DNA of 64,000 nucleotides from Xiphydria camelus. Taxonomy: Eukaryota; Arthropoda; Insecta; Hymenoptera; Xiphydriidae. The translations under genes were made by a program, and so were the position numbers. Below the pieces are notes generated by a model. That model worked only from the letters and a program-made list of their open reading frames with translations. It did no database searches and had not been told where the DNA came from. Shown piece after piece: positions 20,348-32,822 of the stretch. Numbering within the stretch: position 1 is the first letter of the stretch; the number at the start of each line of letters is the position of its first letter. The stretch covers positions 25,626,955 to 25,690,954 of the forward strand of contig OY783191.1 of NCBI GenBank assembly GCA_963678675.1. The letters run 5' to 3'.

Positions 20348-21115
20348 GGCACGTCAACTCTGATGTGTATTATACCTATCATACTTTTATTCCGTCTTTT
20401 CTATTCTTTCATTTGTACTTATATACAAGGTGAGGCAGTAGCGTCGCTTAAAGTGCTCAGCTACTTATTAGAGGGCCATACCACTGCTCAATAGTCCAAA
20501 TTTCCCGTATACTTATACGGCCTTTCCTTATTAATTTTCTCAGAAAGGGCGTTTCCCGCGCTATTACTTTTTAACGAGGTGAAGAGTTCAAGATGAGTTC
20601 GCGATGAAAATTCAGGAAGTCTTTCTCGAGTTCTGACCTTTCGACAAAGGTCGTTGCATCGGTCATAGAGGTCGAGAGCAAAGCGCAGTCATCTGTCTCT
20701 AATTGGCCCACTGTTCTTTGTACTATACATATATCCTGTATCCGATATGCAGTAAAGGAATAGGTTATACAATTGGCTGCATACCGGAAAGTATCGATTG
20801 AAGGAACCAATCATACGGATGGTTCTGTATTATTGGTTCCGTCGATCGAAACTTTCCGGTATGCAGCCAATCGTATAGCCTATCCCTTTACTGCATATTG
20901 TTCTACGGAGTCCGGACTTAGATCTGCAACATAGCAATCGTGCGAGAGTGAGAGAAAAACTATGGCGAGTGCATAAGAACCTCTCTGTCGCACAAACTCC
21001 AACTGGACTAGTCTAGAGGAATGTGCAACAGAGAGATACTTATGCACTCGCCACACGTTTTCTTTCGAACTTGTACGATTGCTATGTTGCAGATCTAATT
21101 GTAAGTCCGGATCCT
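20348..21115. repeat. Spacer with two adjacent hairpins
   Basis: 20748-20900 pairs GATATGCAGTAAAGGAATAG with its complement near 20880. 20905-21115 pairs CGGACTTAGATCTGCAACAT with ATGTTGCAGATCTAATTG. Both are imperfect palindromes of 150-210 bp, probably small foldback elements. 20348-20740 shows nothing I can name. Confidence 0.5.
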
Positions 21116-21194
21116 GTATGTCCGGCATGAGGAATAATACCCTGTACAAAGCGACACCCAAAACAAGGTATGTTAGTATCAGAAGATCATCCGC

Positions 21195-21960
21195 CCTGTT
21201 TTGTTCGGTCGCCGCGCGATGATTTAATCGGATCTCCTCAGGGTCGTAAATCCCGAGGACACTATGCGTGACGCGGCTATTAGATATTTTAACCGAACGA
21301 CCGAAAGGGGAGATTCAAACCGATCGGCTAGTTCAATAACTATACATTGCACTCACTAAATTTAATAACCGTATATTAGAATAACAAGATACAGAAAGGT
21401 TGGTTTATAATGATTTTACTATTGAATGCGCTGAATTAACGCGGTACGAACTCAGAACTTCAATCCGTCGGCTGGCACGCAATGGCCTATTGACAAAGGG
21501 AGCGAATGTAACTGAGTCGTGTTCAGATAAAGGACTGACACCTGAATGTACTATCCACGTTCCGCGATACCAAGTACGACGTAGAATCGGATTAACTTAC
21601 TGATTCCGAGTGAGGTTGATCGGCGGAGTACGACACGTACGACACGTTTGATGATTTGTGATACATTAAAGGACGCGCGTTTAGTCCCAGTTTATATGTG
21701 CGCAAAACAGATCAATGGAAGGGATAGCGTGGGCTGACGCGATGCCCCCTGATTGGCTGGGAGGAGGAGCGTCGGCGGAGCCGAAGATGACGCTTAGGAA
21801 ATTTCCGAGTCTAAAGTCTAAAGCCTACAGGGCAAGGATGCCGTTATTAGCGGTACCTGAGTGACGCACTTAACGGTCGGGCCAGCCGGATGGTCGTTCT
21901 CGACCGCGAGGGTACATCAGGTTACCTAAAGGCAATGAAAGGACTTTCTCGATAAATCAG
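21195..21960 (-). mobile_element. LTR-like fragment, minus orientation
   Basis: The minus strand contains a TATA-like CACATATAAA (21691-21700), and further on a block shared with 36800-36925 and 40240-40360 (GGGATTTACGACC followed by GAGGAGATC). A GGCGACCGAACAAAACAGG stretch near 21200 resembles the TGGCGACCG type of primer-binding site. No LTR pair or polyprotein frame is present. LTR identity is inference. Confidence 0.35.
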
Positions 21961-22744
21961 GTATTAAATTCCCTAATTGTCTGTCGCCTGCATCCGACAC
22001 TCCTCTCCTTAAGCCTGCTCGGATTGTACCTTCCGAGAAAGGTTCGGGACCGTGAATTAACGACCTTCGTTCGCCGAAATATTCGAATCGCCGATGACAC
22101 GTTTAAATATAGTCGGCGAATTATTATGAAGGATGCCATAAATAAAAAACGCCGAATTCCGTCGTTCGATGCGACGGAACACGCCCTGATAAAGCGAACT
22201 GCAATATTGACGAAACGTTGGCAAATAAACAAATATAGACGCAGTTACCAACCGAAAACCAAGAATAATAATTCTACTCATAACAGTTAAGTCCGTTTAT
22301 TGTTCGCCCAAATAATCCGAACAGTCGTGAGTCATATAAACAGTATCTGCATTTATTGTACGACTTTAAAACAGAAACTTATGACGGAATTGTTAGTACT
22401 GATAAAAAAACGTTAAAAAGTCGAGTGCGATAACGATCGAAGGTACGCGCCGTAGGCGTTCCTATCGCACTTCCCCGGCGCATCAAAATTGTGCGAGACG
22501 ATCGAAATAATAGAAATGTGGGTTTGTCAGTGTTAGAACGTCGAAACGACTCGACGTTTTGATGCGCGTGCGTCAAAGTACAAGTGCTCATTGTTCCTTT
22601 TCGAATAGAAATGGCGGAAGGGCAAACACGACGAGGAACAATGAAAAACTCGACACCGTCGCACAGTGCTCCCCGGTATATGGGCGAGTGGACAAAAATA
22701 GAATTTCCTCTTGACGGTTAATCAAACAGTAAATAAATGATTGT
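21961..22744. other. Unassigned sequence
   Basis: Short frames on both strands at 21957-22290 overlap each other without recognisable motifs. A small hairpin (ATTGTTCCT..AGGAACAAT) lies at 22588-22645. Nothing else is supported. Confidence 0.3.
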
Positions 22745-23140
22745 TAAGGAGGTTTTTTGTGTTGCTGATCACGAATCTGAAGTCAGATTTCAAAAATTCA
22801 AGATGGCGGATCCAGTATGGCGGACAAGATTTTCGACAATCGACGAATTCATGCCAAATTTGGTATAGGGGGGTTTTTGGGTCGCTGATCACGAATCTGA
22901 AGTCAGATTTCAAAAATTGATATGGCGGATCCAATATGGCGGACAAGATTTTCGAGAATCGACGGATTCATGCCAAATTTGATATAAGGGGGTTTTTGGG
23001 TCGCTGATCACGAATCTGAGGTAGATTTCAAAAATTGAAGATGGCGAATCCAATATGGCGGACGATATTTTCGAAAATCGACGGATTCATGCCAAGTTTG
23101 GTATAGGGGGATTTCTTGGGTCGCTGATTACGAATATGGT
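22745..23140 (+). repeat. 120-bp tandem repeat, 3.3 units
   Basis: GCTGATCACGAATCTGA recurs at 22765, 22884 and 23003, with GCTGATTACGAAT at 23123, a period of 119-120 bp. Units contain the GGATCCAATATGGCGGACAA stretch and the GATTCATGCCAA stretch. Units differ by a few per cent. Confidence 0.85.
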
Positions 23141-23217
23141 TATATTTGCAAAAATTCAATATAATAAACATTTAAATTTTGTTCTAAAGTTCTTTGTTTG
23201 TTTGTTTATTTATTTCT

Positions 23218-25070
23218 TTTTACTTTAAAAAATACTTATGATATGTTTGTTTGTAATGGGGTGTTTGGGGGGGGGGGGCAAAACCCCTGCCAAAACCCCG
23301 CCTTGAACCCCGTCAACCTCGTATTTGACACTTAGGGCCGGTTTTACCAACAGGTATAAATGCGGTATAGCGCTATACTGAGAATAACCATAAGGCTTAT
23401 TGCTGGTTATTCTCAGTATAGCGCTATACCGCATTTATACCGTCTTGGTAAAACCGGCCCTTAGTGACAAAAAATAGAATTCGTCATTCGGGCGTTTCGC
23501 GCCCTCATAATGACAATATCTATAGTTGAGCAGCTCTGAGCAAATAAAACGATATATAGGTATTAAGAGGAATGTACAAGCTTTAATAAAATACTAAACT
23601 AAAAAGGAGGTTTTTGGAACTTATTAAGAAATAGTCTCCGCAATCGTACGTCTAAAAATATAAGAAATATAAGTTTTACGAATATTTTTTAAAATACTTA
23701 TGATATTTTTGTTTGTAATGGGGGGGGGGGGGGGGCTTTAAATGTGTATGTAATCTGCAAGGCAGGTGGATTTTTATTCACTTTATAAATAAGAAAAGGG
23801 TTGATATACCGAAAAAAATATTCGTAAAACTTATATTTCATATGTTTTTACACATATGATTGCGGAAGCTATTTCTAAAAAAATTGGAAAAACCTCCTTT
23901 TCAGTTTAGTATTTTATTAAAGCTTGTACATTCATCTTAATACCTATATATCGTTTTATTTGCTCTGGGCTGCTCAAACCAAACTATAGATATTTTCGTT
24001 ATGAGAGAGCGAAACGCCCGAATGACGAATTCTATTTGTTGTCTCTAAGTGTCAAATACGAGGTTGACGGAGTTCGAGGCGGGGTGTTGGGGGGCTCACT
24101 TTATATAAAAAAAAAAAAAGGAAACTTATATTTCTTATGTTTTTGCACATATGATTGCGGAGGCTATTTCTCAAAAAATTCAAAAAACCTCCTTTTCAGT
24201 TTAGGATTTTATTAAAGCTTGTACATTCATCTTAATACCTATATATCGTTTTATTTGCTCTGGGCTGCTCAAACCAAACTATAGATATTTTCGTTATGAG
24301 AGAGCGAAACGCCCGAATGACGAATTCTATTTGTTGTCACTAAGTGTCAAATACGAGGTTGACTGGGTTCGAGGTGGGGTGTTGGAGGGCTCACTTTATA
24401 TAAATAAGAAAAGGGTCGACACACCGAAAAAAATGTTCGTAAAACTTATATTTCTTATGTTTTTACACATATGATTACGGAGGCTATTTTTCAAAAAATT
24501 CGAAAAACCTCCTTTTCAGTTTAGTATTTTATTAAAGCTTGTACATTCCTCTTAATAACTATATATCGTTTTATTTGCTCAGGGCTGTTCAAACCAAACT
24601 ATAGATATTTTCGTTATGAGGGCGCGAAACGTCCGATAAGAAATATAAGTTTTACGAATATTTTTTTTGGTGTGTCAACCCTTTTCTTATTTATATAAAG
24701 TGAGCCCCCCAATACCCCGCCTCGAACCCCGTCAACCTCGTATTTGAACCCTTATTGTTAGTGACAAAAATAGAGTTCATCATTCGGGCGCTTCGCGCCC
24801 TCATAACGAAAATATCTATAGTTTGGTTTGAGCAGCCCTGAGCAAATAAAACGATACATAGGTATTAAGAGGAATGTACAAGCTTTAATAAAATACTAAA
24901 CTGAAAAGGAGGTTTTTGGAACTTTTTGAGAAATAGCCTCCGCAATCATATGTGTAAAAACATAAGAAATATAAGCCTTACGAATATTTTTTTCGGTATG
25001 TCAACACTTTTCGTATTTATATAAAGTGAATAAAAATCCCCTTACCTTGTAGATTACATACACATTTAAA
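23218..25070. repeat. Satellite-like array A: about 310-bp units in mixed orientation
   Basis: The CCTCCTTTTCAGTTTAG core (or its complement) occurs near 23603 (-), 23896 (+), 24190 (+), 24508 (+) and 24898 (-). Each unit also carries the CGTCAACCTCGTATTTG and TTTATTTGCTC blocks in one orientation or the other. G-homopolymer runs occur near 23268 and 23719. The array is non-coding. Confidence 0.75.
23335..23460. mobile_element. 126-bp PIF/Harbinger-type MITE with TTA duplication
   Basis: Ends are GGGCCGGTTTTACCAA and TTGGTAAAACCGGCCC, and the whole element is nearly one palindrome. It is flanked by TTA (23332-23334, 23461-23463). Neighbouring array units show the empty site, CACTTAGTGAC. A 3-bp TTA target and a GGGCC terminus fit PIF/Harbinger. 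Confidence 0.85.
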
Positions 25071-25525
25071 ATAATTTCTAAAAAGAAGTTCGTAATTCTG
25101 TTGAGACGAAAATGTTTATGCTGTGACGCGTCTTTCTTTATTTATTTGCATGGCAACGGTGATTCAATTGTTCAGAAACGGATAGGTGTGGGTATAAGGG
25201 GCATTACTTTTTGATTTCAACGAATTAGTTTTTCTATATCGCGTAAGTAAAAATCTGATTTTTGTCCACTGGATAAAGCACTGTGCGTCGGCGTCCATTA
25301 GGAGGTTTCTTTTAATTAACCGATAGACGCGTCTCGCGAACCACGCCAGACTTTTAGGCTGTAATCAAAGTCGATCCACTGCCGATAGGGGCTTCTCTAC
25401 TCCTAAAGTGACGTGTAACCAAACTAAAGCGGAAATTAGAAAGACGCCGTTCTGAGTCATCGTTCATAGTGAGGGACGCCCGAGGCGGGTATCACCCGAG
25501 ACTCGTCGGTGCGAACCGACTGGAA
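25071..25525. other. Spacer between the two arrays
   Basis: No open frame of note, no repeat relationship recognised. Confidence 0.3.
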
Positions 25526-26672
25526 TAGTTATTTTCGTTATTAGGGCGTGAAGCGCTGTTTTTAACGAGTGTGAAGTTTGCCGCACGAGCGAAGCGAGTA
25601 CGGCAATCACACTCGTTAGAACGGCGCGAAACAACCGAATAACGAATTCTATTTTTTGTCACTAAGTGTCAAATACGAGATTGACGATTTCACGCACTGC
25701 GCAGGTTATTTCACGCACTGCGCAACTTTTCACGAATTGGTGTGTGAAAGATGATTTCACATGCGTCGAGGACGCCCATGAAACCGAGTATTTGACACTG
25801 AGTGACAAAATAGTTATTTTCGTTATTAGGGCGTGAAGCGCTGTTTTTAACGAGTGTGAAGTTTGCCGCACGAGCGAAGCGAGTACGGCAATCACACTCG
25901 TTAGAACGGCGCGAAACAACCGAATAACGAATTCTATTTTTTGTCACTAAGTGTCAAATACGAGATTGACGATTTCACGCACTGCGCAGGTTATTTCACG
26001 CACTGCGCAACTTTTCACGAATTGGTGTGTGAAAGATGATTTCACATGCGTCGAGGACGCCCATGAAACCGAGTATTTGACACTGAGTGACAAAATAGTT
26101 ATTTGCGTTATTAGGGCGTGAAGCGCTGTTTCTAACGAGTGTGAAGTTTGCCGCACGAGCGAAGCGAGTACGGCAATCACACTCGTTAGAACGGCGCGAA
26201 ACAACCGAATAACGAATTCTATTTTTTGTCACTAAGTGTCAAATACGAGGTTGACGATTTCACGTACTGCGCAGGTTATTTCACGCACTGCGCAACTTTT
26301 CACGAATTGGTGTGTGAAAGATGATTTCACATGCGTCGAGGACGCCCATGAAACCGAGTATTTGACACTGAGTGATGAAAATGTTTTTTTGTCACTCAGT
26401 GTCAAATACTCGGTTTCATGGGCGTCCTCGACGCATGTGAAATCATCTTTCACACACCAATTCGTGAAAAGTTGCGCAGTGCGTGAAATAACCTGCGCAG
26501 TGCGTGAAATCGCCAATCTCGTATTTGACACTTAGTGACAAAAAATAGAATTCGTTATTCGGTTGTTTCGCGCCGTTCTAACGAGTGTGATTGCCGTACT
26601 CGCTTCGCTCGTGCGGCAAACTTCACACTCGTTAAAAACAGCGCTTCACGCCCTAATAACGAAAATAACTAT
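25526..26672. repeat. Satellite-like array B: three 285-bp units plus one inverted
   Basis: TTATTAGGGCGTGAAGCGCT (or a one-base variant) recurs at 25538, 25823 and 26108, an exact 285-bp period. A fourth unit is inverted from about 26384 to 26672, making a large hairpin centred on 26383. Each unit contains an internal inverted repeat, AACGAGTGTGAAGTTTGCCG against GGCAATCACACTCGTT. The open frames in it are repeat by-products. It shares the GTCACTAAGTGTCAAATACG core with array A. Confidence 0.85.
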
Positions 26673-26779
26673 TTTCTTCCGAGCGGTCGATCGGAGATTC
26701 GCGATCGTGGCTCATGGAAATGTGCCGTCATACGTCCCGACTAATTGTAAGTACAGTGTGCTTTATTTCTGTTTCTACG

Positions 26780-27598
26780 CCGAGAAAAATAATCAGGTTA
26801 AAATGACAAAACGCATCTAGTTAAACGCGTTTAGTAATTTTAACCAAAATACTGGCCAGTTGAATTAAATATTTAGTTACTAGGTGTACAACTTTGTTTC
26901 CGTCTTTTTTTTTCGAAATTCGATTCGGCTTTATTGTAAAAAACTGGTTATACATTTATGAGGCGTTTTGAAATTGATTTTTGAGTCACTCCCTATGATC
27001 GCGCCAATTCTTCTCGATTTTGACACGAGTCTTCATCAAGTAATGCCTCCAATTCTGCATCTTCGAAAACCTTCTCTCTTCCACCGCTATACCGGTCTTC
27101 GACGTGAAGAACTACTCGGGACACGTTCTTTCACTAATAACGACCTCACCATAAGTACCTGCATTTCAGAGCATTTGATAAACCTCAGCCGCAGATTTCT
27201 TCATATTGAAGCAGAAAATTAAAACCTCTCGCAAATGACGAGAATTTGGCTCGTACATTGACATCTTTAATCGAGAATAACTTTATGATGCAGACATAAT
27301 TCAACTAATGTTTCGATGGGGTTATGTTGATAGATGCCCAAGTTTATTGCACATGATGTCTATGATCTATTTATTTCGACCACTACTTAATGCTAAAGCC
27401 ATCTATAGGAAAACGGCGGAAGCAAAGTTGTACACCTAATATTATAACCAAATGTTTAGTTATTCCAATCAAACATTTAGTTATTCTAACCAAAAATTGG
27501 TGAATTTAACCAAACAGATGAAGGATCCATATTTCATCAAATAATTTAGTCGTCGTCTCAAGGATTTTGGTTAGATTTACCAAGTTATTTTTCTCAGT
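26780..27598. mobile_element. 0.82-kb element, TIR CTGAGAAAAATAA
   Basis: The left end reads CCGAGAAAAATAATCAGGTT and the right end reads inverted CACTGAGAAAAATAACTTGG. The TIRs continue as TTAAAAT and TAAATCT variants, and ATTTAGTTA-type motifs recur near both ends. No target duplication was established. The internal 84-codon frame at 26968-27222 is unremarkable. Confidence 0.55.
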
Positions 27599-28410
27599 GG
27601 ACACAGAGAAAAAGAATTAGTTGGATCTACTAATTAATTGCAAGGTCACAAGTAATTACTTATTTGCATCAGTTATATCTTTTTTCATATTAATTTGATA
27701 TATCTTCCTTGCAGTCATATCCCAGGTAGCACACTGACGTTAGAATAACGTCTCAGACGTCATTTTTTGGTCAGTATAGGATTTCAGACGTCAGTTGTCG
27801 TAATATTAACGTCGCAGGGACGTCATATTTACGACGTACCTTGGACGTCAAAATTAAACGTCTTTTTGACGGAACTTTTCCGTCATTTTTAATGACGAAC
27901 AAGACTTAGAAAAATTTCCGTCTCCTGCATATATAGGGACTTTAAAATTTATTTGTGAATAAATGGACAAAAATTGTAATTTGTTCAATTATTAAATCAA
28001 TAAATTATTTCATTTAGTCTCCAGAGTATGTTGAGCAAGTTATAAACTATACAGTTTATTAAAAAGCACAGATTATTAAAGTAAATGAAAGACAATCAAT
28101 TAATGTAGGATGAATAAACATTCATATAATTATTTATTTATTTATTTATTTATATTTATTTATTATTTATTTCTTGCATAGACGCAAATTGATATTAGTA
28201 TCAATTTGCGTCTATACAAGAATATTCATCAAAAGATACAATCATAAATTTAGAAAAATGTTGAGAAAAGAATAATACAATTATAAAATCTTATTTTTTC
28301 AAGCTCTTTCTTATTGAAAAGTAATATACATTTATTCATCAAACTTTATATATGAACACTAATACATAGTAATAATATTTTTAACTACAGGAGCGCGCAG
28401 CAGATGAGGA

Positions 28411-28482
28411 CTCGAGGACACCGACCGATCAACGAAGTTAAGCAGCGAAAAGTGCAGACACTAGCTGGATGGGTGACCGCTC
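28411..28482 (+). pseudogene. 5S rRNA-derived segment, copy 2
   Basis: Contains CGAAGTTAAGCAGCG followed by GGATGGGTGACCGCT at the spacing expected for the 5S internal control region. It is followed directly by the nested foldback insertion site. Not a functional 5S gene because the outer stem sequences are absent. Confidence 0.75.
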
Positions 28483-28496
28483 ACGATGAAGATATA

Positions 28497-28710
28497 CACT
28501 CGGCGTCTCGGATTCTGTCGCTGGTGACTTTTTTAAAATGTTATTTTTAAACGTACTAACCAATGATTAATCAATTCTCATGCTTTTATTAACGAGAGTA
28601 GACACTACCGTAGCTAATGAGGGCATGAGAATTAATTGTTCATTGGTTAGTACGTTTAAAAATAACATTTAAAAAAAAGTCACCAGCGACATAATCCGAG
28701 ACGCCGGGTG
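28497..28710. mobile_element. Nested 214-bp foldback, second copy
   Basis: CACTCGGCGTCTCGGAT to ATCCGAGACGCCGGGTG, flanked by TA at 28495-28496 and 28711-28712. Same site and length as 9607-9820, so the insertion predates the split of these two copies. Confidence 0.8.
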
Positions 28711-29034
28711 TACGTCAGACCTAACCTTTTAGAACCGTCATTTTTTTCGTCTTCACAACGTACGGTAGAACGTCATTATTACGTGATTTGTCTGACGTCG
28801 TGTGGATGTGCAATTAAGCCGTCTTTGCGACGTTAAAATGACGTCATATTTTTCGTCATCTGACGTCAGAACTGACCTTCAAAAAACGTCATTTCGACGT
28901 TAGTGTGCTACCTGGGATACTATTCCATATGATTGTAAGGAAGAGATATCAAATTAATGTATTGAACGAATTCATTGATATAAATAAATAATTAATAATT
29001 TTCAGTAGATCCAACTAATTCTTTTTCTCTGTGT

Positions 29035-30120
29035 ATAAAAATGTATTTAGTCGAGACATTTGTAGCTGCAACGATACTATCAGCAGCAATAACTTAATGA
29101 CTTCTTATGGTTTTTTCACTTTCTCCTACGATCAAAATTATAATAAAATTAAACGTGTTACAACTTTAATTTGATTGCGATTAATTAAACATAACTTAAT
29201 TGCTTATCTCGTTTTTACAAAATCGAAAATTTTCAAATTTGTTTTGAATCGAACGTTTAAATGAAGAATTCCACAAAGGATCAATGAGTAATTTGAAATG
29301 AGTAAAAACGTTTGCATTTAGTTTAATATTTTCTTATTTATCATGAACAATATATCAATTCAATAATGAAAATTTGTAATAAACTATTCTCAAAACAATT
29401 CGTCAAAATTGAATTATTTTCCGTCCTATTCCATCGATCGAAGGAAATTATCGAAATCACTCGAAAAGAAAATAGAGCAAACAGAGAAGGCACATTGTGA
29501 AGGCATACAAAAATAAATAGCGGACTGCAGCGATTTGATCTTGTTAACTGCACGAGTCTGGCGGTTCGTCTCGAAAATAGAGGTACAAACATAAAAGAAA
29601 CTCAGATTAAAGGCCGGGCGAGCCTGAAACAGCAACCCTAGGGGACGGTGGAGAGAGGAAGGGGAGAAGCACAAGCATAAGGAAAAGCAGCGAAGTTAGT
29701 TAGACCGCCTCCTTCTACCGCCAAATTATTTTGTTCGTGGCTGTTCTTCGGTACTTTCTTGTTTTCTGTTTCCGCTCGGAATGATCTAAAAATATAACGC
29801 GTCGTTCGGATGCTTCTGAGAAGCGGATTTAATTAACGAAGCGTGTACTTTACGCTACATTCTTTGCGAACTGCTTCGATGATGATGGCGACTACGTCTC
29901 TACCGTAAGCATATAAGGCTATGAAACCAGTAAAGGAGACGGGGACTAAAATTAAGTTAAAAAAAAGGTGTGAGTGCCGTTGTACTCACGGAGGATGTGT
30001 AAACATCTTACAATTATCTGCGGTCCGAGTTTAATTGGGGAATATGACGTCGTAGTTCGACATAAAGAAGTTTAATTTTTTCTATAATAAAATATTTATT
30101 ATTATTATATTAGATTTATA
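29035..30120. other. Non-coding spacer
   Basis: AT-rich, then a moderately GC-richer zone at 29560-29700. Minus-strand frames of 82-83 codons overlap in two phases and show no family motif. No feature supported. Confidence 0.3.
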
Positions 30121-30385
30121 ACTTACTAGCAGCCCGTCCCGGCTTCGCACGGGTAGATTGTGGATTGATTTTGTCCGTCCACCATTGTTTAAATACATTT
30201 TTAATACAAAACTTTTAGTATTTTTCCCGGGCTACGCAATGGTCATATTGGATTTGACCTTGACCATGACCTTCAAGGTTATATCAAGGTCAAATTAATT
30301 TTTTTTCCCGTTCAAATGTGTCCTTGACCATTTTTTTCATGTTACCTTTATTGTCAGCGGAGGTCAAATTTAGATCAAGTATAGT
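30121..30385. repeat. Dispersed-repeat head with CCCGTCCCGGCTTCGCACGG
   Basis: The string AGCAGCCCGTCCCGGCTTCG is a repeat signature I associate with arthropod dispersed repeats. It leads into a tract of TGACCTTGACC/CAAGGTCA motifs and the tandem array below. Class not determined. Confidence 0.4.
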
Positions 30386-30885
30386 TCGACTTTTTGAACA
30401 CCCTGATTTACTAACTCAGAAACCTTCGCGGATATGCGTCCAACTGTTCCCCAAATTTTCATCGCAATCGGATGAACGGTTTAGGAAGGCATAATAATCA
30501 TCCGTACCGGTACTTTTTGAACACCCTGTATAAGATTTACTAACTCGGAAACCTTCGCGGGCATGCATTCAACCATTTCCCATCTTTTCATCGCAATCGG
30601 ATGAACGGTTTAGGAAGGCATAATAATCATCCGTACCGGTACTTTTTGAACACCCTGTATAAGATTTATAACTCAGAAACCTTCGCGGGCATGCGTCCAA
30701 CCATTCCCCAACTTTTCATCGCAATCGGATGAACGGTTTAGGAAGGCATAATAATCATCAGTACCGGTACTTTTTGAACACCTTTTATAAGATTTACTAA
30801 CTCAGAAACCTTCGCGGGCATGCGTCCAACCATTCCCCAAAGTTTCATCACAATCGGATGAACGGTTTAGGAAGGCATTTGATAT
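30386..30885 (+). repeat. About 125-bp tandem repeat, four units
   Basis: TTTTTGAACACC recurs at 30391, 30514, 30643 and 30771 (spacing 123-129 bp). Each unit carries CGCAATCGGATGAACGGTTT or a close variant and an AAACCTTCGCGG block. Confidence 0.85.
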
Positions 30886-31822
30886 TATCTTAAAGGTCAC
30901 GGTCAAGGTCAAATCCAATAGACCACTGGGTAGCCAAGGGAAAATCCTTAAAGTTTTGTATGAAATATTTTTCTCTAAAATGTTTTCCCGTTGAGATAAT
31001 CCAGTTTGCGCGAATAGTATGCGCAGTAGCGCCACACACACACTGACGCAGTCACATCTACATGACTTACGTCTGACGCTCAATTTCCCAGGAAGGTCGT
31101 ACCGCAGAGCCATAGCATAGATGTTTACACATCAAAAAAGCAGCTGTCGTTTGGAATTCAAATAATTTTGTTTATATATTAACCTTATTAAGCGATAGTA
31201 GATTGGAGAAGTGGCAGGAAAAAAGACCTTTGATTTCTTGAACTTCATAAATGAATCTTTAAAATAAATTAGTCTCAGTGTTGGTGTATTAGATAACTGT
31301 GATTAGACTTCTTAATTGTGTATATTCTTCATGTATAGTGCTTCATTCTACAAAAATAGAAAGTGCGTGATATATTGTAACGTACTGGATGTAAAAAAAT
31401 TACATAAATCTACTCCGAGCGCGTGACATATTTTTATGTTAATTTTAATACTTTTCATGTAAACTAAATACACGCGTACACTATAGAAAGTGCAAAAGAA
31501 AGTGAAAAGGTAAAAAACGTTCACTTGGTGGAAAAAGTACTTATAGGAACTACACACACACCACAATAGTTCGGTGTATTCCATCCGGTTATTCAGCAAT
31601 ACTGTCGCTCGCGCCCCACTTCCCCGCCTCTACACTTGTGTCCTAAATTTTTACGGCAGGGATAGGCACGAATTTCTAGCCTCGCCTGGGACATTAGCTG
31701 CCATATCACACTAGGTGTAACGGTGCCAGCCAATAGCCGCAATGAGTTAACAAATTCAATATAATAAAACAAGACAATAATGCAATAAAACATATTATAA
31801 GCATCTGTATTATCAAGCAGCT
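30886..31822. other. Non-coding spacer
   Basis: Begins with GGTCAAGGTCAAATCC motifs that continue the preceding repeat. The remainder has no recognisable gene. Confidence 0.3.
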
Positions 31823-32525
31823 AAGGGGGGAATCTCATGTGAAAGTCCCATAAATACATTCATTTTGGAGGTCTATCCTGTAGGATATACTGAATCAATC
31901 TTTTGGAAGCTTCGAGTATATTTTATTATACATTTAAAGTACTAAAAACCATTTGTCCCGTTATACGAAACCTTATAATATTACAATTATAAAGACGTTT
32001 TTCGAAATGACATTTTTCGAGCGGCGTAGAATGTAGTTCGAAAAATATTCAATCAACGAAATTCTCCTTGCGTATACATAGCTATATTTTAACATCTTCA
32101 CAGTATGAACCTTCAATTATATAAATATTTTAGCAATAAACGATTGTATTTTAGCATTATTTGTTGGGAGGAAAAACGATTTATCTTTAGAAGCTCGCTA
32201 TTTTTTCAATGTTGCATTTCTTAATTTAAAAGATGGTTCATGTTGAGCATATACTTCGAAGCTAGAATTTCCAATTTGAATTTTTGATTTTAGATGAAAG
32301 CAGCAGATCCTACATATTACTGCGTAAGGCACAGCGTGATAGGACATAACTTTATAACTCTAATATTATAAGGTTCGTATAATAGGGCAAATGTATTTTA
32401 GTACTTTAAATATATAATAAAGAATAATCGAAGTTTTCAAAAAATTGATCTTATATATCCTTCAGGATAGACTCCCGAAAATGAATGAATTAATTATAGG
32501 CCTTTTCCACGTGAGGTTCTCCCTT
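31823..32525. mobile_element. 0.7-kb foldback element, TIR AAGGGGGGAATCTCATGTG
   Basis: The left end AAGGGGGGAATCTCATGTG pairs imperfectly with the right end CACGTGAGGTTCTCCCTT. The arms continue through the TTATACGAACCTTATAATAT region, giving about 200-bp imperfect arms. No ORF. Confidence 0.6.
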
Positions 32526-32822
32526 AATTGTGCTCTTACATAGGTAGAGTAGAAAAGCATAGCTTATATAATGTAGAGAGGAAAATGAAATTTTGTTTCC
32601 AATCGTTCTCTTAATTTCCACGGAACTGACCGTTGATAAAAGTCAATGGGGAAGTACAGACTACATTATCGCTTCCGGTTTTCAAAAACGTTTGCATTTA
32701 TCCGCAGCAGTCAGCGAGACGGAGAGCACGAATACTCAAAGGTAGACGTCGCCGCTCGGACTTTCGTAGAAAGGTTTCTCGTTCCTTCTTTTTTAATCCG
32801 GGTTCACGAATGTTTAGGGGAG

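Larger units (their letters stand above)
27721..28916 (+). mobile_element. 1.2-kb CCCAGGTAGCAC element, copy 2
   Basis: Inverted relative to the copy at 9401 and very similar throughout. AT flanks lie at 27719-27720 and 28917-28918. It carries the 214-bp nested foldback at 28497-28710, the 5S-like core at 28411-28482 and a shorter microsatellite near 28130-28160. Ends are rich in ACGTC/GACGT motifs. Confidence 0.85.
27601..29034. mobile_element. Palindromic element, TIR ACACAGAGAAAAAGAATTAG, with nested insertion
   Basis: The left end ACACAGAGAAAAAGAATTAG and the right end CTAATTCTTTTTCTCTGTGT are exact complements. The arms pair up to about 27720 and from about 28917. The 1.2-kb 5S-bearing element occupies the loop. 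The uninterrupted element would be only about 240 bp. Confidence 0.75.

Noticed and set aside
23218..26672. CRISPR-like array
   Set aside because: Units are 285-310 bp with no repeat-spacer alternation, the DNA is eukaryotic, and no cas-like genes are present.
25662..26820. Repeated 78-99-codon ORFs in the 285-bp array
   Set aside because: The same frames recur with each unit on both strands, and no protein motif is present.
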